This document shows positions 17,015 to 25,404 of a stretch of 43,438 nt of DNA, piece after piece (the stretch's first letter is position 1; each line of letters begins with the position of its first letter). A model generated the notes under the pieces. It was given only the letters and a program-made list of their open reading frames with translations, made no database searches and was not told the DNA's origin. The stretch is from NCBI GenBank assembly GCA_902800715.1, contig CADCFN010000020.1:1-43438 (forward strand), given 5' to 3'. Position numbers and translations under genes: made by a program. The stretch is from an uncultured Bacteroidales bacterium (lineage in GTDB: Bacteria > Bacteroidota > Bacteroidia > Bacteroidales > Muribaculaceae).

Positions 17015-18431
17015 CCTTGATTACCTGGGGCTGCTCACCACCATCCTTGTACAGGAAAGTAGCCTTGGGCAGGAACGACTGAACACGGCTTTCTACACCC
17101 CAGTTGTCAAAGGTGTAAAGGCTGGCATTGTAGCTCTGGTTCTCACCATAGAAGGAGGTGCCCTTCCAAGTGCCAGCAGTGATTACACGGTCCTCGATAG
17201 CGAGGTTGCCACCGGTGTACATGAACGGGGTCTCAAGGTTGAAGACGAGCATGTCGGATGTGGGATCGGGAACCAGGGTAGCCACAACGGTCAAATCGGT
17301 GATTTCCTCGGCCTCGGCAAATTCAGTCTGGTCGGTCATCTTGAACGAGAGCTGGAGCATACCATTCTCGATAGCAACGGGCTTGCTGGAATAGAAAGCA
17401 ACAGAGGTGATTTCCTTACCTACGAGGTCTTTCAGCATCTCGGCAGGATAAATCATCTGGGCATTCGTCTTGTTGCTGTCATAGTACAAGCCATAAACAG
17501 GAACGTAGCTGTTGGTAGAGGTGTTGTCACAAACAGTGATTTCGTTAGCAGCCTCAAGAGCGGTACCGATGAGAACTACCTCCAGCTCGCCAGCCTCACC
17601 ACAGTCAATGGTCAGGGTTGCGTTGTACTCACCCTCGGCCATGGGAGCAAACACGACGGGAATCTCCATTTCCTGGGCACTTGCCAGCTCAACAGCCTCG
17701 ACGTCGATGCTGAAAGGAGCCTCGAGAGTGCCAAACACGGGAGTGAAGGCGTTCAGACCGTTGTTCCTGAGCACGATGGTCTGCACATCCTGACGCTCGG
17801 CGCGGATGGTCTTGAAGGTTACCTCGGTGGGAGTCACCTTAGCAGCCCACTCAGCGGGAACACCATAATCAAAGGTTGCCATGGGCAGGAAGGTAGCCAT
17901 CGAAGCATCAGAACCGATAGCGCAGTAGCCGGTCTGGTTCACGCCACGCCAGCTGTTCCAGCCGTAGAAGTTGGAATCACCACCCTCAGCTGCATAGCAG
18001 TCGATAACGAGGTTGCCACCATTGTAAGTGTAAGGAGCAGTGAATTCAATGGTCAATTCGGTAACGCCTTCGGTCAAAGAGATTGAAGCCACCTCGGTGA
18101 GGCCCTCGCGGAAATCGCGAGCGGTCGAGTAACGAGGATTATCGGTCTCGCCCATCTTGACAACGAGCTGGCCATCCTTAGCATACAAACCATCACCATT
18201 CAAGAAGAAGGTAACAGAATTGATTTGCTGGCCGTTCATGGCTGCAACCATCTCGGCAGGATAGATAAACTGAGTGTGCATACCCTGATCCTGGAAATCG
18301 ATGTTCCTGAAGGGTACATACATTGACGAGTTGGTACCTTCACATACGGTCAAAGTCTCGTTGGCCTGTGCGGGCACAAACATAGCAAGCGCCATCAGCG
18401 CTGCAGCAAAAAGTTTAAAGCTTTTTTTCAT
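16845..18431 (-). CDS. Secreted protein: module, ASH-like domain, module, dockerin (tandem paralogue)
   Basis: 528 residues. Signal peptide about 1-23 (MKKSFKLFAAALMALAMFVP and on). First island module about 25-190 (TQFIYPAEMV, YNGGNLVIDC, TFLPMATFDYG). ASH-like domain about 195-292 (IVLRNNGLNAFTPV, LTIDCGEAGELEVVLIGTA). Second module about 295-465 (QMIYPAEMLKDLVGKEITSV, YTGGNLAIE, SFLPKATFLY). Dockerin-type repeats 472-528 end in LIDYLLNGVW, as in the neighbour. It differs in only one residue of length from the 15074-16657 product. Own promoter (18512-18542) and terminator. It is divergent from the plus-strand gene at 18726. Confidence 0.88.
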   Translation of the reverse strand: MKKSFKLFAAALMALAMFVPAQANETLTVCEGTNSSMYVPFRNIDFQDQGMHTQFIYPAEMVAAMNGQQINSVTFFLNGDGLYAKDGQLVVKMGETDNPRYSTARDFREGLTEVASISLTEGVTELTIEFTAPYTYNGGNLVIDCYAAEGGDSNFYGWNSWRGVNQTGYCAIGSDASMATFLPMATFDYGVPAEWAAKVTPTEVTFKTIRAERQDVQTIVLRNNGLNAFTPVFGTLEAPFSIDVEAVELASAQEMEIPVVFAPMAEGEYNATLTIDCGEAGELEVVLIGTALEAANEITVCDNTSTNSYVPVYGLYYDSNKTNAQMIYPAEMLKDLVGKEITSVAFYSSKPVAIENGMLQLSFKMTDQTEFAEAEEITDLTVVATLVPDPTSDMLVFNLETPFMYTGGNLAIEDRVITAGTWKGTSFYGENQSYNASLYTFDNWGVESRVQSFLPKATFLYKDGGEQPQVIKGDVDGSGDVSIADVTALIDILLNGGEAPAAADCNNDNEVGIADVTVLIDYLLNGVW

Positions 18432-18511
18432 AAATGTTTATAGTTTTTAGAATAGAAAAAAAAGAATGGATGTTTCTTTCTTTAATAATACAAAGGTTAA
18501 TTATTCGCTGC

Positions 18512-18542
18512 CAAAATTACTGTGATTTTCATTGACTGCAAA
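18512..18542 (-). promoter_or_regulatory. Promoter of the 528-residue protein gene
   Basis: The minus strand reads TTTTG (-33; 18543-18539 region), 19 bases, TAATTTTG (18519-18512). It lies about 80 bases upstream of the start. Confidence 0.75.
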
Positions 18543-18631
18543 ATTATTCATTCAAAAAATGCGTTAAAGGGCACTTTATCACCGATTTGATAAGTTTAAT
18601 CATACAAAATAGCACCAAAAACGATGAAAGG

Positions 18632-18663
18632 TTTGCGCCTTTAGGGAAAATGTGCGAACTTTG
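18632..18663 (+). promoter_or_regulatory. Promoter of the plus-strand propeller gene
   Basis: TTTG (18632-18635), 20 bases, GAACTTTG (18656-18663). The -7 box deviates at its first base (G for T). It lies about 62 bases upstream of the start at 18726. Confidence 0.6.
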
Positions 18664-18725
18664 CACGCCTTTCAGTGAGGTTGAACATATCAACATTAAC
18701 ATATACAATTGAAATAACTTAAATT

Positions 18726-20822
18726 ATGAGTAAATCTTATCTCCATGTACTTGCTGTGACATGCATGTGCATGAGCATTGCTTTTAACGCTACAGGCCAG
18801 AAGACGGTCTACGGCTACACCATGCTGCCGGCAACGTCGCCTGCAATGGTCAGTTTCACTACCGATGACCCGTCGACCGTTACCCGCATGGGCACTTATT
18901 CCAAGGCGGAGCCTCGCTCGGGTGCCCTCGTTGGCAGCACGCTTTACATGATGGGCATCGATGACGACTTCAACATGTGGTTCTACAGCATGAGCACCGC
19001 GGGAGGTGACGGTGAAACCATCAAGAAACTCGGTGACGTCACCTGCCCTGGCGACATGACCTATGACTACTCGACAAACACCATGTATTTCATCGCCAAC
19101 TCCGAGGATATTGACGGCGTGTCGGCTATCGGCACTGTGAACCTGGAGAATGGTAAAATGACGTTCGCCCATAATCTTGACTATTACTGCAAGGCGATTG
19201 CCATCGATGCCCGCGGACAGATGTACGCGCTAGCCAACAACGGCTACTTGCTCAAGGTGAACAAAGGTACAGGCGAAAGCAGCCCCATCGGGTTGACAGG
19301 CCTGACACTTGCATCGTGGTGGAATTTCCAGAGTATGGAGTTTGACCGCAAGACGGGCACGCTATATCTTGCCGCATGGACCAAGGACGAGAAAAGCATC
19401 CTCTACACTATCGATACCACTACGGGAAAAGCGACCGAGGTTGGCATCATCGGCAACGGTACCCACACCATCGCCCTGAGCATCCCCTATGAGGCAACCA
19501 GCAGCAATGCGCCTGGTCGTGTGACCAACGTGACTCTTGCTGGCGACGCTACCGGCGAACTGCAAGGCACCCTGAGCTGGGTCAACCCCGTCAACGACTA
19601 CGAAGGCAACCCGCTGGAAGACGCCATGAGCATCGAGGTTGTGAATACGACAACCGGCGAAAAGACCACCTACACCCAGTGCCAGCCTGGTGAAGCAATG
19701 ACGCACACCTTTGATGTGGCTGAAGCCGGCATATACACCTTTACCGTCACTGCAGTAAACGAGGCCGGTGCCAGTCTTGAGGAGATTGCCGAGGCTTGGA
19801 TTGGCCATGATGTGCCTGCAGCCGTCACTGGCGCCAAGGCCAAACTGAATCCCATGAGCCTCATGGTGAATGACCTCGCCTGGAATGCGCCCCTCAGCGG
19901 TGCCCATGGGGGTTATCTGGACAAAGCGTCGCTTGTTTATGACATCGTGCGCATGAACGACAATCAAGTGATTGCCCATGACATTACCGCCACCCAATTC
20001 AGCGATGAGAACCTGCTTGCCGACTTGACGCGCTACAGTTACAAGATTGTTGCCCGCAGCGCTGACGGCATCGGCGAAACTGCCCAGACCAACGACCTAG
20101 TCAACGGTCCTGCCGTTGAGTGCCCCTATGTTGCCCCGTTCAACAGTTGGGAAGAGAGTGGCCAGTACTGGACCGTACTTGACGGCAACGAAGACGGTTA
20201 CCCCTTTGTGTGGTACAAGGATTTCATGAATATGTTTGGCCAGGGCTACGACAAGTGCTTCTACATCTATCAGAAAAACGAAGTGTTCTATGCCAATGAC
20301 TTCATCATCTCTCCTCCCATTCAGTTTACCGAGGGCCACGAGTACACCATCACCGCTACCGTGAGCAACGATGATATCGCCGGCTATCGCGAGGAGAGCT
20401 TCCGTTTTTACACTTTTGGCGGCTATGACCTGGCTAACGCCGTGCCTCTGGGCAATGAAGCGTTCACAGTGAAGCATCCCGGCGAGTTCCGTGATTACAG
20501 TTTCACGTTCAAGGTCGAGGACGACGGTTATGGCGCTGACGACGAGAGTTTCCCCAGCTTCATCGCCTTGTGCTGCACATCGCACTATGATATGGGCATG
20601 CTGCTCGTGAGCAAGATGGCAATAGAAGACATCACACCCGTTCCCCAGCCTGTGAAGGGCGACGTCAATGGTGATGGCGAGGTGACTGTTGCCGATGCCA
20701 ATGTGATTATCGGCATTATCCTGGGCAGTATCGACAACATCCCCGCCGCCGACGTGAACGGTGACGGAGAGGTAACAGTTGCCGATGTAAATGCTGTCAT
20801 CAGCCTTATCATCAATGGCTAA
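18726..20822 (+). CDS. Secreted propeller / FN3 / jelly-roll / dockerin protein
   Basis: 698 residues and the only clear plus-strand gene. Signal peptide about 1-24 (MSKSYLHVLAVTCMCMSIAF and on). Residues about 27-255 contain propeller-like repeats with Asp- and Tyr-rich blades (MTYDYSTNTMYFIAN, MEFDRKTGTLYLAAW). About 262-455 are two fibronectin type III-like domains (GRVTNVTLAGDATGELQGTL, SYKIVARSADGIGE). About 465-635 form a jelly-roll of the choice-of-anchor-J kind (DFIISPPIQFTEGHEYTITA). Two canonical dockerin repeats close the protein (GDVNGDGEVTVADANVII and ADVNGDGEVTVADVNAVI), both with complete calcium-loop residues. It is convergent with the gene at 20945, sharing a bidirectional terminator. 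Substrate or partner is unknown. Confidence 0.9.
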   Translation: MSKSYLHVLAVTCMCMSIAFNATGQKTVYGYTMLPATSPAMVSFTTDDPSTVTRMGTYSKAEPRSGALVGSTLYMMGIDDDFNMWFYSMSTAGGDGETIKKLGDVTCPGDMTYDYSTNTMYFIANSEDIDGVSAIGTVNLENGKMTFAHNLDYYCKAIAIDARGQMYALANNGYLLKVNKGTGESSPIGLTGLTLASWWNFQSMEFDRKTGTLYLAAWTKDEKSILYTIDTTTGKATEVGIIGNGTHTIALSIPYEATSSNAPGRVTNVTLAGDATGELQGTLSWVNPVNDYEGNPLEDAMSIEVVNTTTGEKTTYTQCQPGEAMTHTFDVAEAGIYTFTVTAVNEAGASLEEIAEAWIGHDVPAAVTGAKAKLNPMSLMVNDLAWNAPLSGAHGGYLDKASLVYDIVRMNDNQVIAHDITATQFSDENLLADLTRYSYKIVARSADGIGETAQTNDLVNGPAVECPYVAPFNSWEESGQYWTVLDGNEDGYPFVWYKDFMNMFGQGYDKCFYIYQKNEVFYANDFIISPPIQFTEGHEYTITATVSNDDIAGYREESFRFYTFGGYDLANAVPLGNEAFTVKHPGEFRDYSFTFKVEDDGYGADDESFPSFIALCCTSHYDMGMLLVSKMAIEDITPVPQPVKGDVNGDGEVTVADANVIIGIILGSIDNIPAADVNGDGEVTVADVNAVISLIING

Positions 20823-20858
20823 AGGCTCATTTACCAGCTAAACCCATCACTGAAATTG

Positions 20859-20909
20859 AAAAGAATCGGGAGAAGGATGCCAAAGCGGCAATCTTCTCCC
20901 GATTCTTTT
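20859..20909. terminator. Bidirectional terminator between convergent genes
   Basis: GAATCGGGAGAAG (20863-20875) pairs with CTTCTCCCGATTC (20893-20905), with further pairing GCC/GGC inside. It is followed by TTTTC on the plus strand and also by TTTTC on the minus strand, so it serves both flanking genes. Confidence 0.93.
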
Positions 20910-20944
20910 CATCCCTGCAAGAGGGAATCAGTAACAGGTTGTGT

Positions 20945-21098
20945 TTACTTCATCACCTTAGCAGCGGTGGTGGTGCCGTCACTGTAGGTGGTAACGACGA
21001 TGGTCATGCCGTTAGCCTCCTGCATCTCCTGACCAGCCATGTTGTAGTAGCGTACACCGGCAACGGTCTTGCCAGCATTGAGTTCTTCAACACTGGTA
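20945..21098. repeat. Direct DNA repeat of the T9SS-like tail, copy 1
   Basis: About 150 bases matching 22297-22450 closely (long identical runs around AACGGTCTTGCCAGCATTGA). A weaker copy occurs at the 3' end of the gene at 4819. Confidence 0.8.
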
Positions 21099-22066
21099 GG
21101 CGTCTTAGCGGGAATTTCAGCCGTGATGGAGGTCTCACCGTCAAGCTGGTTTTCAATGTGGGCTACAGCCACGAGTTCTAAGGTCTGGTCCAGTTCGCCA
21201 CGATTTACAACCAAGGGATTGTCTACCAAAACGCGGCCGCGGTTCTCATCAACCAAGTACAAAGACACTTCAGCCTCGGGGTCGCCTTCCTTCACTTGTG
21301 CTGTGAAGGTGTAGAACTCATCACCAGGAGTGGTAATGATTTCGGGTGATGCAGTCTGAACAGGATCCTCATAGTAGTAATCAATCCTGGTACAAGGAAG
21401 TTCGACATTGGTGCCGCAACCCAGCGAAGCGGTTGCATTGGGGAAATCGTTACCGTGGGTGAAGTCAACAAAGCTAGTCCAGTTATTAGTATAGGTCATA
21501 GCCTTGCCACGGATGCCCGAGGTATAGAAGGGAGCATAGTCGCTGCCCATGGTGCAGTTGTCGTCATCCAAGGCGTCAAAGACTATCGTCACAAGCAGAC
21601 CCTTACCCGGGGTGAAGGGATAATCAAAACGGAAAGAAACGTCAAAGTCTTCGCCATAGAGATATGACATGAAGAAGGTACGTTCTTCCTCAACGACTTG
21701 GTCACCCAGAGGGAAGAATTGCTTCACGCCTTCCTCATTGACGGCGAACTCAGTAGCGTCAGTTTCCTGAAGATAAATATTCACGTTGCGGACCATGTCA
21801 TCAAATGATTCATTATAGAATCTAAAAGACAGCCCCTTAATCTTCAGGTTAAACTTGTCGTTAAAGTCGGTCAGCATATCGGGAGTGTAAAGCAACTGGC
21901 AGCCCGTGTGAGCAATGTAGAAATTGGTCGGCGCCATGTCAAAATAAGAACCGTTGTAGGTGTCGGCGTTTTCAAAGTCGCCCACCTCGAGGCTCTCCCA
22001 ATACTGGGCCTGAGCCGTCAATGCCAATGCAGCTACAGCTGCGAGAATCATGTAAAATCTTTTCAT
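20945..22066 (-). CDS. Secreted protein with divergent module and T9SS-like tail
   Basis: 373 residues. Signal peptide about 1-20 (MKRFYMILAAVAALALTAQA). Residues about 22-238 look like a distant version of the island module (CQLLYTPDMLTDF, IKGLSFRFYN, TPGKGLLVTIVF). Residues about 240-325 are an Ig-like module with SLYLVDENRGRVLV, closely related to the one in the DUF4465 protein at 4819-6096. The last 48 residues (VAGVRYYNMAGQEM, ending AAKVMK) resemble a type IX secretion sorting domain and replace the dockerin repeats of its neighbours. The DNA of this tail is nearly the same as in the gene at 22297. Function unknown. Confidence 0.85.
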   Translation of the reverse strand: MKRFYMILAAVAALALTAQAQYWESLEVGDFENADTYNGSYFDMAPTNFYIAHTGCQLLYTPDMLTDFNDKFNLKIKGLSFRFYNESFDDMVRNVNIYLQETDATEFAVNEEGVKQFFPLGDQVVEEERTFFMSYLYGEDFDVSFRFDYPFTPGKGLLVTIVFDALDDDNCTMGSDYAPFYTSGIRGKAMTYTNNWTSFVDFTHGNDFPNATASLGCGTNVELPCTRIDYYYEDPVQTASPEIITTPGDEFYTFTAQVKEGDPEAEVSLYLVDENRGRVLVDNPLVVNRGELDQTLELVAVAHIENQLDGETSITAEIPAKTPTSVEELNAGKTVAGVRYYNMAGQEMQEANGMTIVVTTYSDGTTTAAKVMK

Positions 22067-22144
22067 TGTTTTTAAAATTTTATGGTTAATAAAAAGTCCT
22101 TAATGTATCTTCTAATAAAAAAACTACCGTCGGTTATGAACACA

Positions 22145-22152
22145 CAAAAGTA
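22145..22152 (-). promoter_or_regulatory. Probable -7 box of the 373-residue protein gene
   Basis: The minus strand reads TACTTTTG about 80 bases upstream of the start. No good TTTG was found at the -33 position. Confidence 0.45.
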
Positions 22153-22210
22153 GTAAAATTTGATTATTAGAGCTAAAAAACAGACAAAAAATATCGCTCA
22201 AACGATTTCT

Positions 22211-22252
22211 TGAAAAAGCTATAGAGACGCAAGAAATCTCACGTCTCTATAG
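22211..22252 (-). terminator. Terminator of the 546-residue protein gene
   Basis: CTATAGAGACG (22219-22229) pairs perfectly with CGTCTCTATAG (22242-22252). The minus-strand tail is CTTTTTC. Confidence 0.92.
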
Positions 22253-22296
22253 TTTCATTGTTGATTGGCTAATCGCTTAAAGCGAATGCCGATGAC

Positions 22297-22450
22297 TTAC
22301 TTCATCACCTTGACAGCGCTTGTGGTGCCGTCGTTATAGGTGGTAACGACGATAGTCATACCGCTAGGCTGCTGCATCTCCTGACCCGCCATGTTGTAGT
22401 AGCGTACACCGGCAACGGTCTTGCCAGCATTGAGTTCGTCAACACCGGTA
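22297..22450. repeat. Direct DNA repeat of the T9SS-like tail, copy 2
   Basis: Second copy of the segment at 20945-21098, in the same orientation and coding the same protein tail. Confidence 0.8.
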
Positions 22451-23937
22451 GCCTTGGAAATGGCTGCATAAACATAGTAGTCGCCATCCTTAAAGGCAAC
22501 ACCAAGGGTGTAGGAGAAGCCAACGGGAACATAATAGCAGTCCTCAGCGCCCTCGGTCAGAGGATTCTGCATAGCAAAACCGAGCACGGTCGGGGTTAAT
22601 TGCTCAGCACCGTAGCGCTTGCCGTTAATCATGAAGTAGAAGGGCACGTTGGGACGGTTAGCCTCATTCTCTTCTTCGGTCAGAGCGGGATCCCAGAAGA
22701 ACTCACCCCAAGGATAGTACTTCAAGGTAACGGTAGTGGTGTGGTCACCATCGATGCCCTCATTCAGCGGATAGGGAACTTCGTTGCCAAACTGGTCGAT
22801 GAGAATTAGCTCGAAGCCTTCCTCGGGTTCAGGACCAGGCTCCTGAGGATCCTCATAGGCGAAGGTCACCTTGGGCAGGAAGGTTAAGGCTTCATGATAA
22901 GGATCACCTTCGTATTCCATCACATAAAGACTTGCATTATAATCTACGTTGACGCCATAAAAATAGGTTTCACCAGCAGTAAGTGCATCACCAAAAGGAT
23001 TATAACGGAACACATCAAGCGCAAGATTGCCGCCCTCATAAACAAATGGTTCTGTGAGATTGAAAACGAGTTCCTCTGCACCTGCTACAGGATCAGCAAA
23101 ACCATATAAATCAATATCAACATACTGCAAATCGTCAAAATTGCTCTTCTCTACAGTGCCAACGCAAATACCCAATTGACCACCACCGAAATGAATCGAA
23201 GGAGAATAGAATTTCACTTGAGTGATTAACTTACCGACCATATCGGTGAGCATTTCGGCAGGATAAATCATCTGGGTGTAAGGGTCACTATACTCATCAT
23301 CATATAAAGCACCATTAACAGGAGCTATAGATGACTTGTCCTGTCCATCATAAATGGTCAACATGCGAGGTGTGATGGTGGGGTCATCAGGAGGAGTAAT
23401 GGGATCAATACGGTTGAGCGTCACTTTGATTTCAGTAACGACAGCATGATTAATCATTGAAAATCTAACTACTTCAGGCATGTGGCCTACATCACTGATG
23501 AAGTAGCAATCGTATACACCATCTAAAAATGATTCATGATATTCATAAGAAGAAGTAGGTATGTCCAGCAACTCAAAGCCTTCAAATGTCATAACATTCG
23601 CGCAAGTAATCTCAATATCGCTGATTCCACCATAAATAGCCTCATAATAAGGCACATCTTCATACTGACCATACAAGTCAGATCTAACGGTAAGTGTTTC
23701 GTTAGACGAGAAAGACCAACTAGCTTCTTCCTGCACCTCATTATCGCCAGTTTGAGTCAGTCTAATGGTAACTCCATCTTTAGACATCTCGTAGATGTTT
23801 TGAGTCCAACCACCCTCATGGACTATTTGATCAACCCATCCGAGATAATCCGTCTCAGCATTGAACGTCACCACACGGTCTGCCATGGCATTTCCCGCCA
23901 TCAGCAGCGCAGCAAGAGTAAAAATTAATTTTTTCAT
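22297..23937 (-). CDS. Secreted protein: N-domain, island module, T9SS-like tail
   Basis: 546 residues. Signal peptide about 1-19 (MKKLIFTLAALLMAGNAMA). Residues about 20-180 are a beta-rich domain without a recognised family (VTFNAETDYLGWVD, ISDIEITCANVMTFEGFEL). Residues about 190-370 are one island module (LTIYDGQDKSSIAPVNG, TQMIYPAEMLTDMVGKLITQ, YEGGNLALDVF, FLPKVTFAYED). About 380-495 is a further beta-rich segment (RYGAEQLTPTVLGFAM). The tail about 497-546 (VAGVRYYNMAGQEMQ, ending AVKVMK) is of the T9SS-like type. It thus joins the dockerin-family module to the alternative tail. Own promoter (24032-24062) and terminator. Confidence 0.87.
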   Translation of the reverse strand: MKKLIFTLAALLMAGNAMADRVVTFNAETDYLGWVDQIVHEGGWTQNIYEMSKDGVTIRLTQTGDNEVQEEASWSFSSNETLTVRSDLYGQYEDVPYYEAIYGGISDIEITCANVMTFEGFELLDIPTSSYEYHESFLDGVYDCYFISDVGHMPEVVRFSMINHAVVTEIKVTLNRIDPITPPDDPTITPRMLTIYDGQDKSSIAPVNGALYDDEYSDPYTQMIYPAEMLTDMVGKLITQVKFYSPSIHFGGGQLGICVGTVEKSNFDDLQYVDIDLYGFADPVAGAEELVFNLTEPFVYEGGNLALDVFRYNPFGDALTAGETYFYGVNVDYNASLYVMEYEGDPYHEALTFLPKVTFAYEDPQEPGPEPEEGFELILIDQFGNEVPYPLNEGIDGDHTTTVTLKYYPWGEFFWDPALTEEENEANRPNVPFYFMINGKRYGAEQLTPTVLGFAMQNPLTEGAEDCYYVPVGFSYTLGVAFKDGDYYVYAAISKATGVDELNAGKTVAGVRYYNMAGQEMQQPSGMTIVVTTYNDGTTSAVKVMK

Positions 23938-24031
23938 AATCAGTGATTTTTAAAAGATTTATAACGCTAAAAACACAATTCTTCGTTTCAGGATCAATAG
24001 CATCACTATGGAAGAATACTATTCAATGGGG

Positions 24032-24062
24032 CAAATATACAGAATACAAATAATATTTACAA
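24032..24062 (-). promoter_or_regulatory. Promoter of the 546-residue protein gene
   Basis: The minus strand reads TTG (24062-24060), 20 bases, TATATTTG (24039-24032). It lies immediately downstream of the likely terminator of the btuB operon. Confidence 0.7.
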
Positions 24063-24102
24063 GAAAAAAAGACACTTTTTGTAAAAAATTAGTTACAAAA
24101 AG
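24062..24102 (-). terminator. Probable terminator of the btuB operon
   Basis: CTTTTTGTAA (24075-24084) pairs with TTACAAAAAG (24093-24102); the minus strand then reads TGTCTTTTTTTC. The stem is AT-rich but perfect. A competing stem with CTTTTTG at 24106-24112 is possible. Confidence 0.6.
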
Positions 24103-24158
24103 CATCTTTTTGCGTAAAATGAGCAATAAAATCAATAACAGTTGCTGCTGGGTGCGTT

Positions 24159-25370
24159 TCACTTCAAGATATAGCCGATTACGGTGTTGACATCGCCAAC
24201 TGTAATTTCGCTGTCGTGGTTGACATCGGCACTCGGTTGAACCATGCCCGTCACGATTGCATGAATGATGGCATTGACATCACTTACAGTGACCTCACCG
24301 TCACCATTGACATCGCCAGGCAGAGACTCGGGCATCGGTGCATCAGGATGGAAGTCAACACCGCCTGCCACCTCGGTCGAAGTCTCACCTATCCAGCCAC
24401 AATATTGGTTGACGGCATTATAGACCTTGATAAAATCGATATGCGTCAGATTGACATGACGTCCCTGCTCATCAACCGCCCAGTCAATCTTGAAGCCAGG
24501 ATTGAAGCCCTCAACGCCAGGTTGGTGAGCGGGATGGTTGGGTTGGTTGTCAACATAGCCCCACGAGAAGTTGTACTGAACAAAATAGGCGTTGCCGTCA
24601 TTGCCACCGATATCCACAGCATTGTTACGCAACTTGGCGCCCGTGAATGTCATCGTCTCTTCACCTTGCAGCCACAGGGGCCAATAAGGCTGATAGTGGA
24701 AACTGTTGCGGCTCACGTAACCGCTCGTGCTGTCGGGGTTGACATCATTGCTGGTCCAGCGGATGTAGGTGGTGTCCACAAGAAACGGGTCGGTCATGCT
24801 GGGCGTGCGCTGCTTGCTCTCGTCAGGACGGTAATAGGTGATGGCATAATCGTGCTGCGTTTTGGGATGGTCATAGTCACTGCCAGCGAGTTCATACCAA
24901 CGGTCACCGTCGCTGGGGACACCGTCGCCATCGGTATCCACACCCACCATGACGATACCAGGCTCACAACTGCCGCCCGATACCATCTGGTCGCTGTAGA
25001 ATGCATTACCCAGGATGTCAAAGTCCCAGGTGTGCATATTCACCACGGGATGGTCAAAACCCATGACGATATAGCCACCATAACCGCCCAAGGTCACCAT
25101 GCTACCCGCCCACACCGTGTCGATGCTGGTGATAGTCTGGCCATGGAACGTCTGGGTCACGGTGTCGATGCGGCCACACACGCTATAGTTGCACCGTGAC
25201 AGCACACTGTCCACCGGCTCCCCTACCCTGGCGACAGGCAAGGTATTGACAAACTGGCCTGGAGCCGGGCGATACTCATACACACGCGTTAGCCACGGGT
25301 GGTTGCCCCACACGGTTAATGCGGTCATCATCAGCAGCACAAGGGCCGTTAAATTCTTTATAGTTCTCAT
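24159..25370 (-). CDS. B12-locus secreted surface protein with dockerin tail
   Basis: 403 residues from the ATG at 25370, chosen because it starts a signal peptide (MRTIKNLTALVLLMMTALTV) 34 bases after the btuG stop; the longer frame would overlap btuG. Residues about 24-345 are the same surface domain found at the N-terminus of the 858-residue protein at 6131-8707 (RVYEYRPAPGQFVN, GGYIVMGFDHPVVN, CEPGIVMVGVDTDGDGVPSD, YQPYWPLW, HIDFIKVYNAV, GWIGETSTEVAGG). Two dockerin repeats follow (GDVNGDGEVTVSDVNAII, ADVNHDSEITVGDVNTVI). Third gene of the cobalamin-riboswitch operon with btuB and btuG. A role in surface capture or handling of B12 is likely from context; the domain's biochemical function is unknown to me, and a match to BtuH-type proteins should be tested. 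Confidence 0.9.
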   Translation of the reverse strand: MRTIKNLTALVLLMMTALTVWGNHPWLTRVYEYRPAPGQFVNTLPVARVGEPVDSVLSRCNYSVCGRIDTVTQTFHGQTITSIDTVWAGSMVTLGGYGGYIVMGFDHPVVNMHTWDFDILGNAFYSDQMVSGGSCEPGIVMVGVDTDGDGVPSDGDRWYELAGSDYDHPKTQHDYAITYYRPDESKQRTPSMTDPFLVDTTYIRWTSNDVNPDSTSGYVSRNSFHYQPYWPLWLQGEETMTFTGAKLRNNAVDIGGNDGNAYFVQYNFSWGYVDNQPNHPAHQPGVEGFNPGFKIDWAVDEQGRHVNLTHIDFIKVYNAVNQYCGWIGETSTEVAGGVDFHPDAPMPESLPGDVNGDGEVTVSDVNAIIHAIVTGMVQPSADVNHDSEITVGDVNTVIGYILK

Positions 25371-25404
25371 ATTCCTATTCCTTTTAAAGAGACTGAAGGT
25401 TAGT

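Noticed and set aside
14023-18431. Possible CRISPR array or satellite repeat because of repeated GTCAATCAG-type segments
   Set aside because: The repeats are in frame, code for dockerin calcium loops and have no uniform spacers.
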